This document shows positions 58,408 to 64,000 of a DNA stretch of 64,000 nucleotides, piece by piece. The notes below the pieces were generated by a model. It did no database searches. It was not told the origin of the DNA and saw nothing but the letters and a program-made list of their open reading frames with translations. Origin of the DNA: Mycolicibacterium monacense (lineage in GTDB: Bacteria; Actinomycetota; Actinomycetes; Mycobacteriales; Mycobacteriaceae); the NCBI RefSeq assembly GCF_010731575.1, contig NZ_AP022617.1:2914001-2978000 (forward strand). Direction: 5' to 3'. Both the position numbers and the translations under genes were made by a program. The first letter of the stretch is position 1; every line of letters starts with the position of its first letter.

Positions 58408-59661
58408 ATGGACTGGCAGCACTTCGAGCCGTTCCTGGTGGCCCTGGCCATCGGGTTGCTGCTCGGACTGGAGCGGGAACGCAGTCACAATCTCACTCTG
58501 CCCGCCGGCTCACGCTCATTCGCGCTGCTGTCCCTGGCCGGCGCGGTAGCCGCCAGTATCGGCACGTCGGCCGTGGCGGCAGGCTCGATCGGTGTCGCGG
58601 TGCTGATGGCGCTCGCATACTTCCGCACCAGCACGGATGATGCCGGCACCACCACCGAGATCGCCGCCCTCGTCGCCTTTCTCCTCGGCGCGCTCGCCTA
58701 CAACCGGCCGGCCGAGGCGGTCGCTCTCGCCGTGGTGGTCGTGGTGCTGCTGGTGTCGAAGTCCCGCATCCACCGCTTCGCCCGTGAGGTCGTCAGCGAG
58801 GTCGAACTCGAGGACGCGATCAAATTCTTCGTCGTGGCATTCGTGATTCTGCCTCTGCTGCCCGACCGGCCGATGGGGCCTTACGGCGTGCTCAACCCGT
58901 CGAAGATATGGCTGCTGGTGGTGTTGCTGACGGGTATCGGGTGGGTCGGCTACATCGGCGTTCGCGCGCTCGGCCCACAACGCGGGTTGCTCGTGACGGG
59001 TATGGCCGGTGGGTTCGTTTCGGCGAGTGCGACGACCGCGTCGATGGGCCGGCTCAGCAGGACCGAGACGGGGCTGCGCGCCCCACTGGCCAGTGCGCTC
59101 GTCGCCAGCCTGGCCACGTTCCTGCAGCTGCTCCTGGTGATCGGCGTGGTCGACATCGATGTGCTCCGCCGCCTGTGGCCTCCGGTGGTGATCGGCGCCC
59201 TGGTGCTGGTCGGCGTCGCCGCGTTCGTGTACCGGGGCGCGAACAGGACAGACCACATCACGGCGGACGACGACGAGGCCCCGGCGGAGCCCACAAGCCG
59301 ACCGTTCGCACTGCGGCCCGCTCTGGTGCTGGCTACAGTGCTGACCCTGGCATTGCTCGTCAGCCGGTGGGCGGCCGACGTGCTGGGCCCCAACGGGCTC
59401 GTCCTCGCGGCGTTCGCCGCGGGGCTGGCCGATGCGCACGCCGGCGGGGTCGCGGCCGCCAGCCTGGCCGCCAAGGGCGACGTCACCGTCGATGCCGCCT
59501 TGATCGCTATCGCCGCCGCGCTGGGATCCAACCTCGTGGTCAAGGTTCTGCTGGCATTCACCGCGGGTGGTCGGCGGTTCGGCTTGGCTTTTCTCGCCGG
59601 AATGGCCGCTCCCACCGTGGCATTCGGCGTCGCGATCACCTTGGCCGTGACCGTGGGGTGA
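58408..59661 (+). CDS. MgtC/SapB family membrane protein with DUF4010
   Basis: The 417-residue membrane protein starts with the MgtC motif LLLGLERERSH (17-27) and SRSFALLSLAGAVAAS, followed by a DUF4010 region with GFVSASATTASMGRLS and a second hydrophobic half. About 12 membrane segments are expected. MgtC-type proteins help bacteria cope with low magnesium or acid stress; the DUF4010 fusion type has no assigned transport activity. It is 55 bp downstream of the DUF5997 gene, perhaps cotranscribed, and ends 7 bp from the convergent nrdE stop. Confidence 0.83.
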   Translation: MDWQHFEPFLVALAIGLLLGLERERSHNLTLPAGSRSFALLSLAGAVAASIGTSAVAAGSIGVAVLMALAYFRTSTDDAGTTTEIAALVAFLLGALAYNRPAEAVALAVVVVVLLVSKSRIHRFAREVVSEVELEDAIKFFVVAFVILPLLPDRPMGPYGVLNPSKIWLLVVLLTGIGWVGYIGVRALGPQRGLLVTGMAGGFVSASATTASMGRLSRTETGLRAPLASALVASLATFLQLLLVIGVVDIDVLRRLWPPVVIGALVLVGVAAFVYRGANRTDHITADDDEAPAEPTSRPFALRPALVLATVLTLALLVSRWAADVLGPNGLVLAAFAAGLADAHAGGVAAASLAAKGDVTVDAALIAIAAALGSNLVVKVLLAFTAGGRRFGLAFLAGMAAPTVAFGVAITLAVTVG

Positions 59662-59668
59662 CCGCGTC

Positions 59669-61837
59669 CTACAGCATGCAGGACACGCAACCCTCGACTT
59701 CGGTTCCCTCCAAGGCCATCTGGCGCAGCCGGATGTAGTACAGCGTCTTGATGCCCTTGCGCCAGGCGTAGATCTGCGCCTTGTTCACGTCGCGTGTGGT
59801 GGCGGTGTCCTTGAAGAACAGCGTCAGGCTCAACCCCTGGTCGACGTGCTGGGTCGCCGCGGCGTAGGTGTCGATGATCTTCTCGTACCCGATCTCGTAC
59901 GCGTCCTGGTAGTACTCCAGGTTGTCGTTGGTCAGGTACGGCGCCGGGTAGTAGACGCGACCGATCTTGCCTTCCTTGCGGATCTCGATCTTGCTCGCCA
60001 CCGGGTGGATCGAGCTGGTCGAGTGGTTGATGTAGGAGATCGACCCCGTCGGCGGTACGGCCTGCAGATTCTGGTTGTAGATGCCGTGCTGCTGCACCGA
60101 CTCCTTCAACCGCCGCCAGTCGTCCTGGTTCGGGATGCGGATGCCCGCATCGGCGAACAGCTGACGGACCCGTTCGGTCTTGGGCTCCCAGGGCTGCTCG
60201 GTGTACTTGTCGAAGAACTCACCCGAGGCGTACTTCGAGCGCTCGAACCCCTTGAAGTGCGTACCGCGTTCGATCGCAATACGATTCGACGCCCGCAACG
60301 CGTGGTAGAGCACGGTGTAGAAGTAGATGTTGGTGAAGTCCACACCCTCGTCGGAGCCGTAGAAGATCCGCTCTCGGGCCAGGTACCCGTGCAGGTTCAT
60401 CTGCCCGAGACCGATCGCGTGGGAGTCGTTGTTGCCCTGCTCGATCGACGGCACGGAGGTGATGTGCGTCTGATCGCTCACCGCGGTCAGCGCGCGGATC
60501 GCCACCTCGATGGTCTGCGCGAAGTCCGGCGAGTCCATCGCCTTGGCGATGTTCAGCGACCCCAGGTTGCACGAGATGTCCTTGCCGACCTTCGCATAGG
60601 ACAGATCGTCGTTGAACTCCGACGGCGTGGAGACCTGCAGGATCTCCGAGCACAGGTTGGAGTGGGTGATCTTGCCCTCGATCGGGTTCGACCGGTTCAC
60701 GGTGTCCTCGTACATGATGTACGGGTAACCCGACTCGAACTGCAGCTCGGCGAGGGTCTGGAAGAACTCGCGCGCCTTGATCTTCGTCTTGCGGATCCGG
60801 CTGTCGTCGACCATCTCGTAGTACTTCTCGGTCACCGAGATGTCGGCGAACGGCACGCCGTAGACCCGTTCGACGTCGTACGGCGAGAACAGGTACATGT
60901 CCTCGTTCTTCTTCGCCAGCTCGAAGGTGATGTCGGGGATCACCACACCGAGGCTCAGCGTCTTGATGCGGATCTTCTCGTCGGCGTTCTCACGCTTGGT
61001 GTCGAGGAACCGGTAGATGTCCGGGTGGTGCGCGTGCAGGTACACCGCACCGGCGCCCTGCCGCGCGCCCAGCTGGTTGGCATAGGAGAACGAGTCCTCG
61101 AGCAGCTTCATGATCGGGATCACGCCCGAGGACTGGTTCTCGATGTTCTTGATCGGGGCGCCGTGTTCACGGATGTTGCTGAGCAGCAACGCAACTCCGC
61201 CGCCGCGCTTCGACAGCTGCAGCGCCGAGTTGATGGAGCGGCCGATGGACTCCATGTTGTCCTCGATGCGAAGCAGGAAGCAGCTGACCGGTTCACCGCG
61301 CTGCTTCTTGCCGGAGTTGAGGAACGTCGGGGTGGCCGGCTGGAAACGCCCGTCGATGATCTCGTCGACGAGCTTCTCTGCCAGTGTGGTGTCACCGGCG
61401 GCCAGCGTCAGCGCCACCATCACGACGCGGTCCTCGAAGCGTTCGAGGTAACGCTTCCCGTCGAACGTCTTGAGCGTGTAGGAGGTGTAGTACTTGAACG
61501 CCCCGAGGAAGGTCGGGAAGCGGAACTTCTTGGCGTACGCGCGGTCGAGCAGCGTCTTGACGAAGTTGCGCGAGTACTGGTCGAGCACCTCGCGCTCGTA
61601 GTAATCCTTCTGGATCAGGTAGTCGAGTTTCTCGTCCTGATTGTGGAAGAAGACCGTGTTCTGGTTGACGTGCTGCAGGAAGTACTCGCGAGCGGCGAGG
61701 ACGTCCTTGTCGAACTGAATCTTTCCGTCTTTGTCGTACAGATTCAGCATCGCGTTCAACGCGTGGTAGTCGGTCTCCCCGGGAAGCGCGTGCGCGCCGG
61801 TGGTTACAGGCTCTGCAGCTGTGACGGTGGGTGGCAC
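59669..61837 (-). CDS. nrdE: Class Ib ribonucleotide reductase alpha subunit
   Basis: The 722-residue protein has the active-site cysteines in GEPVSCFLL and NLCSEI, the loop [10 protein letters not shown], the NrdE-typical [18 protein letters not shown] and the C-terminal redox pair GCVSCML that NrdH reduces. It reduces ribonucleotides to deoxyribonucleotides with NrdF. GTG 61837 has GGAAGGAAC upstream; the N-terminus is about 30 residues longer than the M. tuberculosis protein as I recall, but clear homology begins at [10 protein letters not shown]. It overlaps nrdI by 34 bp. It corresponds to Rv3051c. Confidence 0.97.
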   Translation of the reverse strand: MPPTVTAAEPVTTGAHALPGETDYHALNAMLNLYDKDGKIQFDKDVLAAREYFLQHVNQNTVFFHNQDEKLDYLIQKDYYEREVLDQYSRNFVKTLLDRAYAKKFRFPTFLGAFKYYTSYTLKTFDGKRYLERFEDRVVMVALTLAAGDTTLAEKLVDEIIDGRFQPATPTFLNSGKKQRGEPVSCFLLRIEDNMESIGRSINSALQLSKRGGGVALLLSNIREHGAPIKNIENQSSGVIPIMKLLEDSFSYANQLGARQGAGAVYLHAHHPDIYRFLDTKRENADEKIRIKTLSLGVVIPDITFELAKKNEDMYLFSPYDVERVYGVPFADISVTEKYYEMVDDSRIRKTKIKAREFFQTLAELQFESGYPYIMYEDTVNRSNPIEGKITHSNLCSEILQVSTPSEFNDDLSYAKVGKDISCNLGSLNIAKAMDSPDFAQTIEVAIRALTAVSDQTHITSVPSIEQGNNDSHAIGLGQMNLHGYLARERIFYGSDEGVDFTNIYFYTVLYHALRASNRIAIERGTHFKGFERSKYASGEFFDKYTEQPWEPKTERVRQLFADAGIRIPNQDDWRRLKESVQQHGIYNQNLQAVPPTGSISYINHSTSSIHPVASKIEIRKEGKIGRVYYPAPYLTNDNLEYYQDAYEIGYEKIIDTYAAATQHVDQGLSLTLFFKDTATTRDVNKAQIYAWRKGIKTLYYIRLRQMALEGTEVEGCVSCML

Positions 61838-62262
61838 GTCTGTTCCTTCCAGAAGTTTTCAAGGCCGGCGCGGACCGCGAGGACGTCGTCGGTCGTCCCC
61901 ATCAGTTCGAAGCGATACAGATACGGGACGCCGCATTTGCGGGACACCACGTCACCCGCGTAGCCGAATTCGGCGCCGAAGTTGGTGTTGCCCGCGGCGA
62001 TGACGCCGCGGATCAACGACCGGTTGTGCTCGTTGTTGAGGAATGCGATGACCTGTTTGGGGACGTATCCCCCGGCATCGGGGTCGGGCCCGTTGGCGTG
62101 GCCGCCGCCGTAGGTGGGCAGCACGAGCACGTAGGGCTCGCGAACAAAGTCGGGGTCCTGGATACGTCCGAGAATCGGGATCCGGGTGGCGGGCAGCTCC
62201 AGCTTCTCGACGAAGCGGTGGGTGTTCTCCGAGACGCTGGAGAAGTACACGATGTTGCCCAT
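61804..62262 (-). CDS. nrdI: NrdI flavodoxin-like maturase of class Ib ribonucleotide reductase
   Basis: The 152-residue protein begins [21 protein letters not shown], the flavodoxin-like FMN-binding loop, and has [10 protein letters not shown] and [18 protein letters not shown] typical of NrdI. It supplies an oxidant (superoxide) to assemble the manganese-tyrosyl radical in NrdF. It is the middle gene of nrdHIE: 32 bp after nrdH and overlapping nrdE by 34 bp, so the operon is tightly coupled. It corresponds to Rv3052c. Confidence 0.95.
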   Translation of the reverse strand: MGNIVYFSSVSENTHRFVEKLELPATRIPILGRIQDPDFVREPYVLVLPTYGGGHANGPDPDAGGYVPKQVIAFLNNEHNRSLIRGVIAAGNTNFGAEFGYAGDVVSRKCGVPYLYRFELMGTTDDVLAVRAGLENFWKEQTCHPPSQLQSL

Positions 62263-62294
62263 TGACTCGAACCTCCGCAGTACCGCGTACCCGG

Positions 62295-62546
62295 TCAGGC
62301 GGTGGCGGCCACCGCGCCGGAGAGGGCCTTGATCCGGTCCGGACGGAAGCCCGACCAGTGGTCGTTGCCGGCCACCACCACGGGAGCCTGCAGGTAACCC
62401 AGCGCCATCACGTAGTCGCGCGCCTCGCTGTCGAGCGAGATGTCCACGACCTCGTAGTCGATGCCCTGCTTGTCCAGCGCCTTGTAGGTGGCGTTGCACT
62501 GCACGCATGCGGGCTTGGTGTACACGGTGATCAAGGGCTGCGACAT
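62295..62546 (-). CDS. nrdH: NrdH glutaredoxin-like electron donor
   Basis: The 83-residue protein has the redox pair CVQC (Cys14, Cys17) and the C-terminal [12 protein letters not shown] that distinguishes NrdH from ordinary glutaredoxins. It passes electrons from thioredoxin reductase to the NrdE C-terminal cysteines. It is the first gene of nrdHIE. Its start is 213 bp from the nearest NrdR-like box, so a leader of about 200 nt is expected. It corresponds to Rv3053c. Confidence 0.96.
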   Translation of the reverse strand: MSQPLITVYTKPACVQCNATYKALDKQGIDYEVVDISLDSEARDYVMALGYLQAPVVVAGNDHWSGFRPDRIKALSGAVAATA

Positions 62547-62758
62547 CGGCGGTACGGCTCCTTACGCGAACGGCGGTGGTGAATTCAAATCGGACTGGCA
62601 ACTGCATCGGTACTTCGTGCCGCTGTGATGTTCAGCGGTCCGCGGGCTCCGGAAATTCCTGGTCGGCGGGGTGCGTCTCCGGCGGACCGGATAGCCGACT
62701 GCACTGGATCCTGCGCTCCGGCGGGCCTCCGAACCGTGGTGGCCTGTCGGTGTGCAAG

Positions 62759-62774
62759 ACACTACACCTAGTGG
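62759..62774. promoter_or_regulatory. nrdR box: NrdR-like box 1 upstream of nrdHIE
   Basis: ACACTACACCTAGTGG has the ACACTA/TAGTG(T) arms of an NrdR box. It is 32 bp, centre to centre, from a second weaker site. Confidence 0.6.
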
Positions 62775-62790
62775 CCGACATCGCGGACAG

Positions 62791-62806
62791 ATACAAGATG
62801 TTCTGA
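62791..62806. promoter_or_regulatory. nrdR box: NrdR-like box 2 upstream of nrdHIE
   Basis: ATACAAGATGTTCTGA matches about 11 of 16 consensus positions. The 32-bp spacing to box 1 equals that at nrdF, which strengthens an otherwise weak match. Confidence 0.45.
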
Positions 62807-62850
62807 ACAACATTCATGGAATTCCCAGGTCGTAAGCTCCGGTGGACCAT

Positions 62851-62880
62851 TCCGTCCGGCGTGTCGCCACGCCGGACGGA
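62851..62880. terminator. 13-bp hairpin upstream of the nrdHIE promoter
   Basis: Perfect arms 62851-62863 and 62868-62880 with a TCGC loop, 132 bp beyond the FMN reductase stop. It probably ends that leftward transcript before the nrd promoter. There is no T-run, so the mechanism is uncertain. Confidence 0.5.
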
Positions 62881-63011
62881 GGGTGTGTCGCTATATATGG
62901 ACAGGTCTACCACCGGGCACCGACAGCCGGCCCGGGGCCGAAGCCGTGCGGAGGCGCTCAGCAAACGCCGCGCGGGCGCTGAGCTGGCCCGTCATCCGCC
63001 CAGCAGCGGAC

Positions 63012-63578
63012 TCACCCGACGGTGGCGCCCACGGAGGCGACGAGCTTCCCGATCACGTCACCCAGCGCCACGACGAGCTCGGCGTTCTCGCGGGGGTGCG
63101 CACCCTCGAGCGATGCGCTCGGCACCGACAACTCGAGATCGTCGATCACCCGCGCACCCGCGATGCCGAAGGACTTGCGCGACTCATCGTGGGCCCACTT
63201 GCCGCCGTAGCGGCCGAGCGCCGCACCCACCACCGCGAGCGGCTTGTCCTTGAGCGCGCCGTCGCCCCAGGGTCGCGACAGCCAGTCGATCGCGTTCTTG
63301 AGCACCGCGGGAATGCTGCCGTTGTACTCCGGGGTGATCACCAACGCCGCATCGGCCGCGCCGGCCGCGGCGCGAAGTGCGCGCACCGGCTCCGGTACCA
63401 GGTTCTCGTCGATGTTGTTGTCGAGATCCTCGTTGTAGAAGGGCAGCTCTCCGAGGCGATCGAAGAGGCGCAGCGTCACACCCTCGGGGGCGGAGTCGAC
63501 CGCCACCTCGGCCAGCTGGCGATTGACCGACGCCTTTCGCAGGCTGCCGAGCAGGACCAGGACGTTCACATCCGACAT
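63012..63578 (-). CDS. NADPH-dependent FMN reductase family protein
   Basis: The 188-residue flavodoxin-fold protein has the FMN phosphate loop GSLRKASVNRQL (11-22) and TPEYNGSIPAVLKNAIDW (82-99), both typical of the SsuE/azoreductase/chromate reductase group. It probably reduces quinones, azo dyes or free FMN with NADPH. The ATG at 63578 has GAAAGGAAA upstream. It is divergent from a TetR regulator whose operator region holds GGACTAC repeats, so it is probably induced by a quinone-like or electrophilic compound. Confidence 0.87.
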   Translation of the reverse strand: MSDVNVLVLLGSLRKASVNRQLAEVAVDSAPEGVTLRLFDRLGELPFYNEDLDNNIDENLVPEPVRALRAAAGAADAALVITPEYNGSIPAVLKNAIDWLSRPWGDGALKDKPLAVVGAALGRYGGKWAHDESRKSFGIAGARVIDDLELSVPSASLEGAHPRENAELVVALGDVIGKLVASVGATVG

Positions 63579-63629
63579 GTCAGTTTCCTTTCGCGCACCA
63601 TTGACGTTCTCCGACTCGCTGACAGTAAC

Positions 63630-63667
63630 CGGACTACGGTCCGATTAATTCCGGCTGGACTACAGTC
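63630..63667. promoter_or_regulatory. Repeats and leaderless -10 in the FMN reductase/TetR divergent promoter
   Basis: CGGAC-TACG-GTCCG (63630-63643) is a perfect inverted repeat, and GGACTACAGTC (63657-63667) repeats its left part 26 bp later. TACAGT (63661-63666) ends 7 nt before the TetR GTG, so the second copy overlaps its -10. Autoregulation by the TetR is the simple reading. Confidence 0.5.
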
Positions 63668-63673
63668 GTTGTC

Positions 63674-64000
63674 GTGAGCGCCCCCGACCGGTTCGCCCCG
63701 CTCCCGGTGACCGATGAGCCGCAGGAGCGTGGGGACGCCGCGCGCAACCGGCTGCTGCTGCTCGAGGCGGCGCGCCGGTTGATCGCCGAACGGGGTGCCG
63801 GCGCGGTGAGCACCGATGACATCGCGGCCGCCGCGGGCGTCGGCAAGGGCACGCTGTTCCGGCGCTTCGGGAGCCGGGCCGGTCTGATGGTGGTACTGCT
63901 CGACGAGGACGAGAAGGCCCAGCAGCAGGCCTTCCTCTTCGGGCCGCCGCCACTCGGTCCCGGCGCCCCTCCGCTGGAGCGGTTGCTGGCCTACGGGCGG
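63674..64000 (+). CDS. TetR-family regulator, N-terminal part (cut by window edge)
   Basis: The first 109 residues are visible from GTG 63674. They include a TetR helix-turn-helix, with LLLLEAARRLIAERGAGAVS, TDDIAAAAGVGKGTLFRRFG and SRAGLMVVLLDEDE. The start is supported by a leaderless -10 exactly 7 nt upstream. It is divergent from the FMN reductase gene, which is its likely target. The ligand-binding domain lies outside the window. Confidence 0.85.
   Translation, partial: MSAPDRFAPLPVTDEPQERGDAARNRLLLLEAARRLIAERGAGAVSTDDIAAAAGVGKGTLFRRFGSRAGLMVVLLDEDEKAQQQAFLFGPPPLGPGAPPLERLLAYGR

Larger units (their letters stand above)
62547..63011. other. Gene-free 465 bp between nrdH and the FMN reductase gene
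   Basis: No convincing gene is seen. The region holds the nrdHIE promoter with two NrdR-like boxes (62759-62806), a strong 13-bp-stem hairpin (62851-62880) and an AT-rich CTATATATGG at about 62891. The roughly 200 nt between the boxes and nrdH are GC-rich and could be a structured leader; I see no known riboswitch. Confidence 0.6.

Noticed and set aside
59846..61963. Plus-strand open frame of 705 codons opposite nrdE
   Set aside because: It is antisense to highly conserved nrdE and nrdI, with repetitive Val/Arg/Asp/Leu composition and no motif.

Overview
The window is high-GC DNA from a mycobacterium, most likely a fast-growing environmental Mycolicibacterium. The evidence is an antigen-85-type mycolyltransferase, a mycofactocin-type SDR, a 13E12/DUF222 HNH gene, many GTG/TTG starts with 4-bp ATGA/GTGA overlaps, and gene order that matches, as I recall it, M. 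tuberculosis Rv3025c to Rv3053c. Locus names here come from memory of that genome, not from a search. The conserved backbone is iscS, PlsC acyltransferase, GNAT, etfA-etfB, the methylglucose lipopolysaccharide (MGLP) genes (methyltransferase, GH57 branching enzyme, GT4, hexapeptide acyltransferase), beta-propeller lipoprotein, DUF3298, two methyltransferases, echA17, NUDIX, ABC ATPase, serB2, ctaD, fecB, adhC, nrdF, TetR, nrdE-nrdI-nrdH.

Accessory genes sit between backbone genes: a mycofactocin-type SDR (2.1-2.9 kb), an HNH/DUF222 gene inside the MGLP cluster (8.7-10.0 kb), an alanine/sodium symporter (12.4-13.9 kb), a yczE/mocR pair with a coupled 51-codon small ORF (19.1-21.5 kb), a nitrogen-scavenging island of about 17 kb between fecB and adhC (25.8-42.6 kb), a block of exported proteins and an MFS transporter (43.8-48.9 kb), and an SBP/TetR/agmatinase-family operon with diverse neighbours (52.2-59.7 kb).

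The island is the most interesting part. At its centre is a TetR regulator closely resembling AmtR. Four palindromes of the form CTGTC-N4-GACAG, which match the AmtR motif reported for M. smegmatis, lie as two pairs in two divergent promoter regions. Both regions have almost identical internal layout (94 and 95 bp between palindromes, with a GGTAAC element at offset 49 in each). One leftward operon encodes two DUF1989 proteins, a biotin-dependent 'urea carboxylase' and allophanate hydrolase. Given published work on carboxyguanidine deiminase, this set fits guanidine degradation at least as well as urea degradation. The other leftward operon encodes a dipeptide-type ABC importer (fused ATPase, two permeases, binding lipoprotein), an isochorismatase-fold amidohydrolase, a lactonase-type metallo-beta-lactamase, an HRI1-like protein and an isopenicillin-N-synthase-like Fe(II)/2-oxoglutarate oxygenase. 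My working model is uptake of a nitrogen-rich (guanidino or ureido) compound, oxidative or hydrolytic release of guanidine, urea or biuret-like units, and breakdown to ammonium, all under AmtR. A second operon at 52.3-55.6 kb pairs a paralogous binding lipoprotein with an agmatinase-family enzyme carrying a natural five-histidine tail, so guanidino-compound use may be a wider theme.

Regulatory DNA is informative: paired NrdR-like boxes 32 bp apart at both nrd promoters, several leaderless promoters (TANNNT 6-7 nt before the start codon), a back-to-back leaderless promoter pair within 28 bp, MocR-type repeats, a five-unit 13-bp minisatellite, and several palindromes at TetR-controlled divergent promoters. 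I saw no rRNA, tRNA, CRISPR array, insertion sequence or phage. All functional statements are sequence reading and recall; no database search was run.
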